From Subtercola sp. PAMC28395 (lineage in GTDB: Bacteria > Actinomycetota > Actinomycetes > Actinomycetales > Microbacteriaceae): a DNA stretch of 64,000 nucleotides. This document shows positions 36,126 through 44,526 of this stretch, piece by piece. Below the pieces are notes generated by a model that was given only the letters and a program-made list of their open reading frames with translations, searched no databases and was not told where the DNA came from. The translations under genes and the position numbers were made by a program. How positions within the stretch are numbered: position 1 is the stretch's first letter; each line of letters opens with the position of its first letter. The stretch spans positions 806,001 through 870,000 of the forward strand of contig NZ_CP076547.1 of the NCBI RefSeq assembly GCF_018889995.1, written 5' to 3'.

Positions 36126-36184
36126 GTCAGAGCTGCGTGCCGCGTGCACTGTGCACGTCGTGCGGCGTGTGGACGATTCCGTGG
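36126..36184. repeat. 59-base imperfect direct repeat, copy 1
   Basis: Matches 36301-36359 at 52 of 59 positions (starts GTCAGAGC, ends GATTCCGTGG). It contains the internal palindrome GTGCACTGTGCAC. Not part of a recognisable gene. Confidence 0.8.
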
Positions 36185-36300
36185 CGAGCGCGCTGCCCCG
36201 AGTCGGGGTTGGGACCGGGTGTAATGGCCTGGCCGTCGGTGAGGGCGGGGGTGGGTGACGCCCTGCGAGGAGGCTGTTGGGTCTGGGCGTACACACATTC

Positions 36301-36359
36301 GTCAGAGCGGCCTGCCGCGTGCACTCTGCACGTCGACTGGCGTGTGGACGATTCGGTGG
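36301..36359. repeat. 59-base imperfect direct repeat, copy 2
   Basis: Second copy, 175 bases downstream of the first and in the same orientation (starts GTCAGAGC, ends GATTCGGTGG). The seven differences are substitutions with no length change, which suggests duplication followed by drift. Confidence 0.8.
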
Positions 36360-36414
36360 ATGGCGCACCCCCGGAGATGCTGACTGTGGTCCGAGCGAAG
36401 TGGGTGGACGAGGC

Positions 36415-36507
36415 GGGCGGGGGTGGGCTGCGCGGCGAGCGGGGTGGGCGGGGGTGGGCTGCGCGGCGAGCGGGGCGGGCGGGGGTGGGCTGCGCGGCGA
36501 GCAGGCT
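36415..36507. repeat. Three tandem copies of a 31-base G-rich repeat
   Basis: Units at 36415-36445, 36446-36476 and 36477-36507 share the core GGGCGGGGGTGGGCTGCGCG. Copies 1 and 2 differ at one base, and copy 3 differs only near its end. Because 31 is not a multiple of 3, the repeat cannot preserve a reading frame, which argues against coding. Runs of four to five G could form quadruplexes. Confidence 0.85.
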
Positions 36508-36571
36508 GCTGCCGGAGCTACCGAGAGGCCCCCGATGCGTGCAGCGGCGGCGATGCCCTACGTTTAGGGTT

Positions 36572-37558
36572 GTGGCCAATGCTGAGCAACCGACCGGAGC
36601 GACTGCCGCTGTGAAGCGCGCCGCTGTGGTCTACAACCCCACCAAAGTCGACGGCGACCGGCTGAAGAAGTCGGTGGCGTCACACGAGGCCGCGGCAGGG
36701 TGGGGCGAGACCCTCTGGTATGAGACCAGCGTCGAAGATGCGGGCCAGGGGCAGACGCGGGCAGCTCTGGCAGAAGGCGCGAGTGTGGTGCTCGCGGCCG
36801 GGGGCGACGGAACCGTTCGCGCCGTCGCCGAGTCGCTGCGGGCAACCGGTGTGCCGATGGCCCTGCTCGCCTCGGGCACGGGCAATCTCCTCGCGCGAAA
36901 CCTCGACCTGACGCTCGACTTCGAGACCGCTGTCGGGCTGATGTTCACGGGCTACGACCGATCGATCGACCTCGGGCTCATCACGGTGCACCGAGTGGAT
37001 GCGGCCGAGTCGACGCACGTGTTCCTGGTGATCGCCGGCCTCGGCATCGACGCCAAGATGATCGCGAACACGAACGACAAATTGAAGAAGACCTTCGGCT
37101 GGCTCGCGTACATCGACGGCACGATGCGGGCGCTCCCCCAGCTGCGGCCGATCAAGATGAAGGTCAGCATCGACAACGAGAAGTGGCGGAGCGTGAGCGC
37201 ACACTCGGTGATGGCGGGCAACTGCGGGCTACTGCCGGGCGGCATCGAGCTCATTCCCGACGCCAAGCTCGACGACGGAGTGCTCGACTTCATCGCCCTG
37301 CGGCCCCACGGGTTGTTCGGCTGGGTACGGGTCTGGAACAAGCTGACGTTCGAGAACGGCGTGCTGCTGAAGTCGGCCGCCGGGCGCCGGCTGCTCGAGC
37401 TCACGCCGAAGGGCAACGACGTTGTCTACCGGAAGGGCCTCGACCTGAGGCTCAGGCTCGAGGAGCCACAGGAGATCCAGCTCGACGGCGACGAGTTCGG
37501 CCTGGCCGACGGCCTCGAGATGTGGATCGAGCCTGCCGCCCTGCGCGTGCGCGTCTGA
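36572..37558 (+). CDS. Diacylglycerol kinase-family lipid kinase
   Basis: About 328 residues from GTG 36572, or 315 from GTG 36611. The DAGK catalytic domain shows VVYNPTKVD near the start, the nucleotide loop AAGGDGTVRAVAESL near 77, LASGTGNLLARNLDL near 105 and the C-terminal DGDEFG element. Family members phosphorylate diacylglycerol or related lipids at the membrane. Start choice: TACGTT (36559-36564) is a possible -10 box 7 bases from GTG 36572 (leaderless), while GTG 36611 has GGAG at an 11-base spacing. It stands alone, convergent with pheA. Confidence 0.9.
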   Translation: MANAEQPTGATAAVKRAAVVYNPTKVDGDRLKKSVASHEAAAGWGETLWYETSVEDAGQGQTRAALAEGASVVLAAGGDGTVRAVAESLRATGVPMALLASGTGNLLARNLDLTLDFETAVGLMFTGYDRSIDLGLITVHRVDAAESTHVFLVIAGLGIDAKMIANTNDKLKKTFGWLAYIDGTMRALPQLRPIKMKVSIDNEKWRSVSAHSVMAGNCGLLPGGIELIPDAKLDDGVLDFIALRPHGLFGWVRVWNKLTFENGVLLKSAAGRRLLELTPKGNDVVYRKGLDLRLRLEEPQEIQLDGDEFGLADGLEMWIEPAALRVRV

Positions 37559-37572
37559 CGTCGGTTGGGCAG

Positions 37573-38535
37573 CTACGCGTCGGGCTCGCCACTCACCAGC
37601 CCGCGCAACCAGTCCCGCGCCTCGATGAAGACCTCGTCGTCGTAGCGGTCGACATACTCCACCGGCGCGTGATCGGCACGCGGATACGACCCGAGGAAGA
37701 TCAGGTTCGGGCTGAACCGGCGAAGGCCCAGCAGTGCGTCGGCAACGCGTTCATCGAGAACGTGCCCATCGGCATCGATCACGAAGCGGTAGCGACCGAG
37801 GGCGTCACCGATCGGGCGTGACTGCAGCAGGCTCAGGTTCACCCCGCGGGTGGAGAACTGCTCGAGCAGTTCGAGCAGGGCGCCCGAGCGATCATCCGGC
37901 AGCTCGGCGATGATGCTCGTCTTGTCGGCGCCCGTCGGTGCAGGCAGGGCAGTGCTGCGGCTGACGAGCACGAATCGCGTCACGGCGTTCTGGTTGTCGC
38001 CGATGTTGTCGGCCAGGATCTGCAGTTCGTGGTGCTCGACGATGCGCGCCGGGGCGATGGCGGCGTCGGCCAGGTCGCTGTCGAACAGGTTGAGCGCACT
38101 GGCAACGTTCGACGTCGACGGGATGTGCCCGTGCGTCGGCAGATTCGCCTCGAGCCAGTTGCGGCACTGCGCATACGCCACCGGATGCGCGTTCACCACG
38201 TGCACGTCTTCGAGCTCGATGCCGGGGCGGGCCACCAGCGCGAACTGCACCTTCACGAGGTACTCGCCGATGATGCGCAGGTTCGGGATGCTCGCCAGCG
38301 CGTCTTGCGTGGCACTCACGCCGCCCTCCACCGAGTTCTCGATCGCGATCATCGCGGCCACACTGTGGCCCGAGACGACGTCGTCGAGAGCCTCGCCCAC
38401 ATTGTTGACGCTGCGCCAGGTCTGGCCCGCGGCCTCCGGCACCTGCGCGAGGGCTGCTTCGGTGAATGTGCCGGAGGGACCGAGGTAGCTGTAGGTGCGC
38501 GGTGCGTCGTTGGGTTTCGGAGGTACGGCTGGCAT
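37573..38535 (-). CDS. pheA: Prephenate dehydratase
   Basis: 320 residues. The protein converts prephenate to phenylpyruvate in phenylalanine synthesis. The dehydratase domain begins YSYLGPSGTFTEAAL, includes AIENSVEGGVS near 66 and the catalytic TRF in NAVTRFVLV near 187. The regulatory ACT domain (TSIIAELPDDRSGALLELL) carries LQSRPIG, the counterpart of the ESRP motif that binds phenylalanine, so feedback inhibition is expected. It is monofunctional, with no chorismate mutase domain. Confidence 0.96.
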   Translation of the reverse strand: MPAVPPKPNDAPRTYSYLGPSGTFTEAALAQVPEAAGQTWRSVNNVGEALDDVVSGHSVAAMIAIENSVEGGVSATQDALASIPNLRIIGEYLVKVQFALVARPGIELEDVHVVNAHPVAYAQCRNWLEANLPTHGHIPSTSNVASALNLFDSDLADAAIAPARIVEHHELQILADNIGDNQNAVTRFVLVSRSTALPAPTGADKTSIIAELPDDRSGALLELLEQFSTRGVNLSLLQSRPIGDALGRYRFVIDADGHVLDERVADALLGLRRFSPNLIFLGSYPRADHAPVEYVDRYDDEVFIEARDWLRGLVSGEPDA

Positions 38536-38588
38536 GCCCCGAGCCTACTGCGAGACCAGTGAGAGATTTTCTGGGAATTCTGCCAACC

Positions 38589-38619
38589 CGCGTAAGGGAA
38601 ACCGACCAGCCGACTCTCT
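38589..38619 (+). promoter_or_regulatory. Upstream element shared by two exported-protein genes, copy 1
   Basis: CGCGTAAGGG and CGACTCTCT are 22 bases apart start-to-start, 107 bases before the start of the gene at 38696. The same pair with the same spacing occurs at 40340-40370 upstream of the paralogue at 40421 (CGCGTAATGG, CGAGTCTCT). This could be a promoter read by an alternative sigma factor or an operator. Confidence 0.45.
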
Positions 38620-38695
38620 CTTCATAGGAACACGTGATTACACGATTCGAAGGTTCCTTCACCGAGTGCGGTGCCAAATGCAAAGGAAGACGTCA

Positions 38696-40297
38696 GTGCG
38701 AGTATCAAAGAAGGTTGCGGGGCCGCTCATGGCCTTGCTTTTGACTGCAGGGCTTGTGGCCACTATGGGGGCCACGTCGGCCTCCGCGTCCGACCACAAG
38801 GGCGGGTTCAAAGTCCACCAGCCGCTCGCGTGCAAGCGGGGCGATGCCGGAGGACTTCGACCAGAAGACGGCTGCGACTACCATCCCTTTGGTGGTGGCA
38901 AGACCGGTGGGGTGACGTTCGGTTGGGATGCTACGTACTACGCAGACAACAGGGATTTCAGTTCGTTCAACCCTCTCAGTGCCCCCCGCATGTTCCCGCA
39001 GAGCAGCTCCGGCTTCAATTGCATCACTGCAGACAACGGCTCGATGGTGTGTGACCGCAGCAGCGCCGGCGCCCCGAATACCGGGAAGGTAGGCGCCACC
39101 GTCAACCAACTCGGCCTGTACTCGTATCGGGGCGACGTCATCAGTTGGACCGAAGACGACACTGCTGACTGCGGTGGGTACACCGGTGGATTGTGTTTCG
39201 TCGCGACGTTCAATTTTCCCCACTACGTCGCAACCGCCTACTACAGGTACGACGCAGGGACCGGTCTCGTACGCGAACCCTCTGTGCTCTGGGCCAAGAG
39301 CGACGGCACCTATATTGGCCAGTCAAAGCACTTCCTAACCGGTAGCGACCCCGAGGCAGACCTGCAGCCCGCTGGCGCAATGAACGCCATCAGCTTCGTC
39401 AGCCCGGGTAGGAGTCTCACCGCACTCCCAGCAGGCAGCGACGTCACCTACGGCGTCACTCTGACCGCTACACAGTCCGGTTCAGCGGTGGTCACGCTCA
39501 ACACTCAAGGGGTCAAAGATCTGACAGAGGCAGTGGTACCCGATTCGTGGGTGCGCATCGGAACGGGTAACCCGACGGTCGTCAAGTACCTCGTTCCCTA
39601 CATGAACGCCGGCGAGATCAAGTCGCTCTCGCTCCACTTCACGGCGACTGGCACCGAGAACGTCGCGATCGACGCCGACGTGAACTCGCAGTCGAAGACC
39701 CACGCCGCCGTCGATCTGCGACCCGATGCTCCTGCGTGTGATGTGCCCGCAACCGGGGCAGTTGTTCCGGTGGGCGGCGAGCAGACGACTCTCTACGATG
39801 TCAATTGCCATGTTCCGGCCGGCACGCACCTCGAGACGCGCCCGCATTCTGACACCCATGGCGTGATAACGATCGTCGGAGGAGCCTCTCTGGTATTCAA
39901 AGCCGACGACCCGAAGTTCACCGGCAAGGCCCGCACGGCCGTCTGGGCCGTCAACGACAACGGCCAGAGTGCTGAGCCCACGTTCATCGACATCAACGTC
40001 ATTCCGCCGGCAACTGCACTCGCCGACACGTTCACTGTGACGGCGGGTCAGACCTTGACGCTGGATGCTGCACACGGAGTCGTGGCGAACGACCAGTTTG
40101 CCGCGGGCCCTGACGGTTGGTACGTGGAGGCGGGCAACCCTCCGGCCAACGGATCGCTCGACATCCGTGCCGACGGTTCGCTGACGTACACGCCGAAAGC
40201 CGGCTTCACAGGTGACGACACCTTCCGCTATCGCCTCGGCGGCCGTAACGGCTCGCACAGTGGCGTGGTCACGGTGACGATGCACGTGACCCCGTAA
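38696..40297 (+). CDS. Exported protein, paralogue 1 of a three-member family with C-terminal cadherin-like module
   Basis: 533 residues from GTG 38696 (AAAGGAAG at 6-base spacing; the upstream ATG at 38678 lacks a site). A signal peptide ends ASA near residue 31. An N-terminal domain of about 190 residues, rich in Tyr, Gly and Cys, has no family I know. From about residue 235 the module shared with the proteins at 40421 and 51401 begins: FVSPGR, VTYGVTL, IKSLSLHF, two Cys about 35 apart, PPATALADTF, GWYVEAGNPPANG, YTPKAGFTGDDTFRYRLGG. The last 95 residues look like a cadherin-like/VCBS-type beta sandwich. No LPXTG or C-terminal anchor is present. Probably a secreted or wall-associated adhesion or matrix protein. 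Confidence 0.88.
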   Translation: MRVSKKVAGPLMALLLTAGLVATMGATSASASDHKGGFKVHQPLACKRGDAGGLRPEDGCDYHPFGGGKTGGVTFGWDATYYADNRDFSSFNPLSAPRMFPQSSSGFNCITADNGSMVCDRSSAGAPNTGKVGATVNQLGLYSYRGDVISWTEDDTADCGGYTGGLCFVATFNFPHYVATAYYRYDAGTGLVREPSVLWAKSDGTYIGQSKHFLTGSDPEADLQPAGAMNAISFVSPGRSLTALPAGSDVTYGVTLTATQSGSAVVTLNTQGVKDLTEAVVPDSWVRIGTGNPTVVKYLVPYMNAGEIKSLSLHFTATGTENVAIDADVNSQSKTHAAVDLRPDAPACDVPATGAVVPVGGEQTTLYDVNCHVPAGTHLETRPHSDTHGVITIVGGASLVFKADDPKFTGKARTAVWAVNDNGQSAEPTFIDINVIPPATALADTFTVTAGQTLTLDAAHGVVANDQFAAGPDGWYVEAGNPPANGSLDIRADGSLTYTPKAGFTGDDTFRYRLGGRNGSHSGVVTVTMHVTP

Positions 40298-40339
40298 CGA
40301 CGGCGAACACGTCCTCTCCTCATGCGCAGTTTCTGAAGT

Positions 40340-40370
40340 CGCGTAATGGATTGGCCCCTGTCGAGTCTCT
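40340..40370 (+). promoter_or_regulatory. Upstream element shared by two exported-protein genes, copy 2
   Basis: CGCGTAATGG and CGAGTCTCT, again 22 bases apart, 81 bases before the start at 40421. Identical spacing in two non-coding regions that otherwise differ suggests conserved function rather than recent duplication. Confidence 0.45.
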
Positions 40371-40420
40371 TAGTTGAAGGCTCGATGGGGGCCTGTTCCA
40401 TGAGCGCAAAGGGATGTGCC

Positions 40421-41518
40421 ATGAATATGTTGAGAATCACAGGTCGAAGAGTCACTACACCGCGGATGCGCAGTCGAAATCGGGTGGCACGCGCACTCAT
40501 CGGAGCCCTGGCCACGGTCGGCGTCACATCGAGCCTTGCTCTCGGCGGCGCGACGGCAGCCCGGGCTGACGATGCACCACCCGCGACGATCGTCGGCGAA
40601 TCGGTGATCACCAGCTTCATCAGCCCCGGGCGCACAAGCGTCGCAGGCGACAGCGTCACCTACGGGGTCACACTCCGCGCCACCAAAGCCGGCACGGCGG
40701 CACTCACCCTCGTGATCGACGGAATGGAGTCGGTCTCCGAGTCATCCGCTCCGCGCGAATGGATCCGCCACGGAGACCTCACCGGATCTCTGGCCCACCG
40801 GCTCATCTGGTACAACATTCCGTACTTGAGCGAAGGCGACATCGTCTCGCTCTCGCTACATTTCACCGTCTACTCGAACGAGAACCTGGTCACGGCAACC
40901 CTCGCTGGTGGCCCGAGCACCACTGAGCACGTCGACGTCGTACCGGCAGGCCCGGCATGCACCGGTCTAAAGGAACTCATGCCCGCGCAGTCCGGTGCCG
41001 GCATCACAACACCACTCGACGGCGTGACCTGCCTCGCGCCTGCGGGAACACGTCTGGGCGCCGAATCTTCCGCGAGCCACGGCGAAATCGTGCCGCTCTC
41101 GGATGGCAAGCTCGCCTATCGCAGTCTTGACGCTGCCTTTACTGGCACCGAGACGTTTTACCTGTTCACCACAGATAGCCGACGGGATCGAAGCGATTCA
41201 ACTCCAATCAGCATCAACGTGGTGGCGCCGGCAACAGCAGTCGCCGACGAATTCACGGTCGCGCCCGACACCACACTGACGCTGGATGCCCGGCATGGCG
41301 TCATGGCGAACGACTCCCTCCCGTTCGGGCGAGACGGCTGGTCTATCGAGTCCGGCTTTCCTCCCGCGCACGGCACCCTGGACGTTCGCGCCGACGGTGC
41401 CCTGACATTCACGCCCGAACCTGGTTTCACCGGGGACGTGACCTTTCGCTACCGCCTCGGTGGAGCATCCGGCGCCCACAGCAACGTGGTGTCGACGGTC
41501 ATCCACGTCACATCGTGA
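40421..41518 (+). CDS. Exported protein, paralogue 2 (signal peptide plus bare shared module)
   Basis: 365 residues from ATG 40421, preceded by AAAGGG. The N-terminus is long and Arg-rich, with cleavage after ARA near residue 49. Almost the whole mature protein is the shared module: SFISPGRTSVAGDSVTYGVTL, SLSLHF, a Cys pair (PACTGL, GVTCLAPAGT), APATAVADEF, DGWSIESGFPPAHG, FTPEPGFTGDVTFRYRLGG. It therefore defines the module's limits. It lies 123 bases after paralogue 1 in the same direction. No catalytic motif or anchor is seen. Function unknown; likely extracellular. Confidence 0.87.
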   Translation: MNMLRITGRRVTTPRMRSRNRVARALIGALATVGVTSSLALGGATAARADDAPPATIVGESVITSFISPGRTSVAGDSVTYGVTLRATKAGTAALTLVIDGMESVSESSAPREWIRHGDLTGSLAHRLIWYNIPYLSEGDIVSLSLHFTVYSNENLVTATLAGGPSTTEHVDVVPAGPACTGLKELMPAQSGAGITTPLDGVTCLAPAGTRLGAESSASHGEIVPLSDGKLAYRSLDAAFTGTETFYLFTTDSRRDRSDSTPISINVVAPATAVADEFTVAPDTTLTLDARHGVMANDSLPFGRDGWSIESGFPPAHGTLDVRADGALTFTPEPGFTGDVTFRYRLGGASGAHSNVVSTVIHVTS

Positions 41519-41669
41519 CCCCGCTCCGTGTGGCCGTTCTCGGTCGATAGGCGCCGACGGTCGGGCAAATGCGCAGGGCTCCTCCTGCACAACCCGGAGT
41601 GAAGGTTAACTTTGTCAGCGCAGGGCGCAAGTCCTCGCCGCGGGTGGGCGGAGATGCCAGACTGGTGCC

Positions 41670-43295
41670 ATGAATGAGCGCGCCGGGCTGCGAGCCCTCC
41701 CCGAAGACCTGGTCGACATCAACGCTCTGGTGAGCGCGTACTACGAGCTGACGCCAGACGTGACGAACCCGGAGCAGAAGGTGATCTTCGGCACGAGCGG
41801 GCACCGCGGCTCGTCGCTCGACACGGCCTTCAACGAGACGCACATCCTGGCGATCACGCAGGCGATCGTGGAGTACCGGGCGCTGCAGGGCATCAGCGGG
41901 CCTCTCTTCATCGGCAGAGACACTCATGGGCTGTCGAAGCCGGCAGAAGACACGGCGCTTGAAGTGCTGAATGCCAACGGTGTCACCGTCTGGACCGACT
42001 CGCGTGGCTCATGGACTCCCACGCCTGCTGTCTCGCACGCGATCCTGCGTTACAACCACGCCGAGGCCGGCCACTTCGACCAGGCCGACGGCATCGTGAT
42101 CACGCCGAGCCACAATCCTCCCCGCGACGGCGGTTTCAAGTACAACCCGCCGCATGGTGGCCCCGCCGACTCCGACGCGACCGGCTGGATCGCGAATCGG
42201 GCCAACGAGATCATCGCCGAAGGCCTGGTCGATGTGAAGCGCGGAGAGGCGATTCCGAGCGACACCTACGACTTCCGCGAAAACTACGTGAGCGACCTGT
42301 CGAGGGTGATCGACCTCACGAAGATCGCCGAGTCGGGCATCCACATCGGCGCAGACCCGCTCGGCGGCGCCAGCGTCGAGTACTGGGAGCTGATCGGCGA
42401 GCGCTACGGGCTCAACATCGACGTGGTCAACACCGCGGTCGACCCGCAGTGGGCGTTCATGACGCTTGACTGGGACGGCAAGATCCGTATGGACTGCTCT
42501 TCGCCCTACGCGATGGCGTCGCTCGTCGCGAACAAAGACGCCTACGACATCTCGACGGGCAACGACGCCGATGCCGACCGTCACGGCATTGTCACGCCCG
42601 ACGCCGGCATCATGAACCCGAACCACTATCTCGCTGTGGCGATCCAGTACCTCTACACCCATCGCACCGAGTGGCGCGCGGATGCGGCGATCGGCAAGAC
42701 GCTCGTCTCGAGCTCCATGATCGACCGGGTTGCAACCTCACTCGGCCGTACCCTGTGGGAGGTGCCGGTCGGATTCAAGTGGTTCGTTCCCGGGCTGATC
42801 GACGGAAGCGTCGCATTCGGCGGCGAGGAGTCGGCTGGGGCGTCGTTCCTGCGGTTCGATGGCAGCGTGTGGACGACCGACAAAGACGGCATCATTCTCG
42901 CTCTGCTCGCGTCGGAGATTCTCGCGGTGACGGGCAAGACGCCGTCCCAGCACTACGCCGAACTGGTCGAGAAGTTCGGCGACCCGGTCTACGAGCGCAT
43001 CGATGCTGCCGCGACGAAGGCACAGAAGGCCGAGCTGGCGAAGCTCGACGGCGATGCGATTCCGGCGACACAGCTCGCTGGAGAGCCGATCACGGCGAAA
43101 CTCTCGCGCGCACCGGGCAACGACGCGGCAGTGGGCGGCGTGAAAGTCACCACCGAGCACGCCTGGTTCGCAGCAAGGCCCTCGGGTACCGAAGACGTCT
43201 ACAAGATCTACGCCGAATCGTTCCTCGGGGCCGACCATCTGAAGCAGGTGCAGGCCGAGGCCAAGCTGATCGTGGACGGCGCTCTTGGCGCCTAG
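41670..43295 (+). CDS. pgm: Alpha-D-glucose phosphate-specific phosphoglucomutase
   Basis: 541 residues, the usual length of the bacterial glucose-specific type. The protein interconverts glucose-1-P and glucose-6-P. Signatures are FGTSGHRG near 40, the phospho-Ser loop [12 protein letters not shown] near 146, the Mg-binding NDADADRHG near 297, [11 protein letters not shown] near 386 and the phosphate-binding [12 protein letters not shown] near 506. The ATG at 41670 has no strong site (GGAG is about 16 bases upstream). It stands alone, convergent with the D,D-carboxypeptidase gene. Confidence 0.97.
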   Translation: MNERAGLRALPEDLVDINALVSAYYELTPDVTNPEQKVIFGTSGHRGSSLDTAFNETHILAITQAIVEYRALQGISGPLFIGRDTHGLSKPAEDTALEVLNANGVTVWTDSRGSWTPTPAVSHAILRYNHAEAGHFDQADGIVITPSHNPPRDGGFKYNPPHGGPADSDATGWIANRANEIIAEGLVDVKRGEAIPSDTYDFRENYVSDLSRVIDLTKIAESGIHIGADPLGGASVEYWELIGERYGLNIDVVNTAVDPQWAFMTLDWDGKIRMDCSSPYAMASLVANKDAYDISTGNDADADRHGIVTPDAGIMNPNHYLAVAIQYLYTHRTEWRADAAIGKTLVSSSMIDRVATSLGRTLWEVPVGFKWFVPGLIDGSVAFGGEESAGASFLRFDGSVWTTDKDGIILALLASEILAVTGKTPSQHYAELVEKFGDPVYERIDAAATKAQKAELAKLDGDAIPATQLAGEPITAKLSRAPGNDAAVGGVKVTTEHAWFAARPSGTEDVYKIYAESFLGADHLKQVQAEAKLIVDGALGA

Positions 43296-43450
43296 CCGCG
43301 GCTGAGGCAGCGGCTACGGTGGCCTCGGCCACTCGCGCCCCCGCGCTCTACGCGCGAATTGAGGCGCCTGCGCCGCAGTGAGTCGGGTACATCAGTCTCA
43401 CTTCAACAGACTCACCGCCGGCGGCAAAGGTAGGTTTGCTGCTGTGAGGG

Positions 43451-44437
43451 TCAGCCGGCGTAGTCGGGAGCGGCGGGGAGGCCGAAGAACTCTTCGAGCG
43501 TCTCAACCCCGGTGTTGTGCATCTCGGTGGAGAGCTCGGTTCCGACGTAACGGAAGTGCCAGGGTTCGTACTCGTAACCCGTGATGGCCGTCTTGTCGGC
43601 GGGGTACCGCAGAATGTAGCCGAAGCGGTAGGCGTTGGCCGCCAGCCATTTGCCTGAGGCTGTCTTGCCGAAGCAGTCGAAGTCGGTGGTGCAGCCGCTG
43701 GTCGTGTCGAGAATATCCATGGCGAGGCCGGTCTGGTGCTCGCTGAAGCCCGGGCGGGCGCTCGTCTTGTCTGCGCCGGCAACCCCGTCGATACCGACGT
43801 AGTACTGGTACGCCTTCACCTGCACGCTGTAGTCCCGGTATCCGCTCTGCGCCACGAGCTGGGTGCCGACCTCATTCTTGTCGGCGACGAACATTGCGGC
43901 CAGCGCCGCCAGTGGCGTCAGCCGAAGCTGGTAGCCATTCGGGTTGGGGATGTCCGATGGAATATCGCTGAGCTCGTTCGGAACGAAGTTCTCGGCATCG
44001 GGAATCGGGCGCAGCTTGTTCACAACGAACCAATAGCTGTTCGGGTCGTCGATCGACAGCTGTGTCTTGTCGAAGCCTGCTGGTGGGGGCGGCGTGAACG
44101 GGGGCGAGGGTGACGAAGGCGTCGGGACGGGCGAGACTGCAGGCATGGGAAGTTCGGGCGTCGAACTGGGTGACGGGACGGCCGATGTTGTACCCGCGAC
44201 GTTCGCGGCGGGTGGCAGGATGCGCGGGGCGGCGATGAGCACGGCTGCGACAGTGCCGCCGACGAACAACGACAAGACGATCACGATGGTCGAGACGGCG
44301 ATGACGCGGCGCCTGACCACGGTTCGCCGGGTTTCTGGCGAGCCGGGGCGTTCGGTGGAACGGCTCGGAGAGCGGGCGTCGCGCCGCCGGGGAGCGGGGG
44401 CGTGATCATCCGGAGTCTGCGGGTTGTCGGTTGCCAC
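43451..44437 (-). CDS. D-alanyl-D-alanine carboxypeptidase, M15/VanY family
   Basis: 328 residues. A cytosolic Arg/Pro tail is followed by one membrane helix near 43-68 (VIAVSTIVIVLSLFVGGTVAAVL) and a Pro/Ser linker, so the enzyme is anchored with its active domain outside. Zinc site and catalysis are SEHQTGLAMDI near 233 and EPWHFRYVG near 289, with SGYRDYSVQ near 197. It trims the terminal D-Ala from peptidoglycan stem peptides. GTG start; AGTGTA on the plus strand (TACACT on the gene's strand, 44444-44449) lies 6 bases upstream, so the mRNA may be leaderless. Confidence 0.94.
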   Translation of the reverse strand: MATDNPQTPDDHAPAPRRRDARSPSRSTERPGSPETRRTVVRRRVIAVSTIVIVLSLFVGGTVAAVLIAAPRILPPAANVAGTTSAVPSPSSTPELPMPAVSPVPTPSSPSPPFTPPPPAGFDKTQLSIDDPNSYWFVVNKLRPIPDAENFVPNELSDIPSDIPNPNGYQLRLTPLAALAAMFVADKNEVGTQLVAQSGYRDYSVQVKAYQYYVGIDGVAGADKTSARPGFSEHQTGLAMDILDTTSGCTTDFDCFGKTASGKWLAANAYRFGYILRYPADKTAITGYEYEPWHFRYVGTELSTEMHNTGVETLEEFFGLPAAPDYAG

Positions 44438-44443
44438 TCGCCA

Positions 44444-44449
44444 AGTGTA
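44444..44449 (-). promoter_or_regulatory. Candidate -10 box for the D,D-carboxypeptidase gene
   Basis: TACACT on the minus strand fits TAnnnT and ends 6 bases before the GTG start, the spacing expected for a leaderless transcript. No ribosome binding site precedes this GTG, which supports the reading. Confidence 0.45.
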
Positions 44450-44526
44450 AAGCGGGCGCCTGTGCCACTAGCCAGCTAGGAAAGTCTGGCTCCTTTCGAT
44501 CGGCAGGCGATCGCAATCATTTACTC

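Larger units (their letters stand above)
36026..36571. other. Divergent intergenic region with two classes of repeat
   Basis: 546 bases separate serS from the diacylglycerol-kinase-like gene. Open frames exist on both strands, but their translations are Arg/Pro/Gly-rich and follow the repeats, so I call none. The region holds two copies of a 59-base repeat, three tandem copies of a 31-base repeat and the promoters of both flanking genes. Composition is very G-rich at 36415-36507. Confidence 0.6.

Noticed and set aside
36036..36579. Two minus-strand frames in the serS/lipid-kinase gap
   Set aside because: They encode Pro/Arg/His-rich sequence following the 59- and 31-base repeats, and no start has a ribosome binding site.
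34844..37558. A 904-codon open frame on the plus strand running antisense through serS into the lipid kinase gene
   Set aside because: Only the last third is a real protein. The earlier part is the complement of serS and the repeat-rich gap, with no domain. The true start is near 36572-36611.
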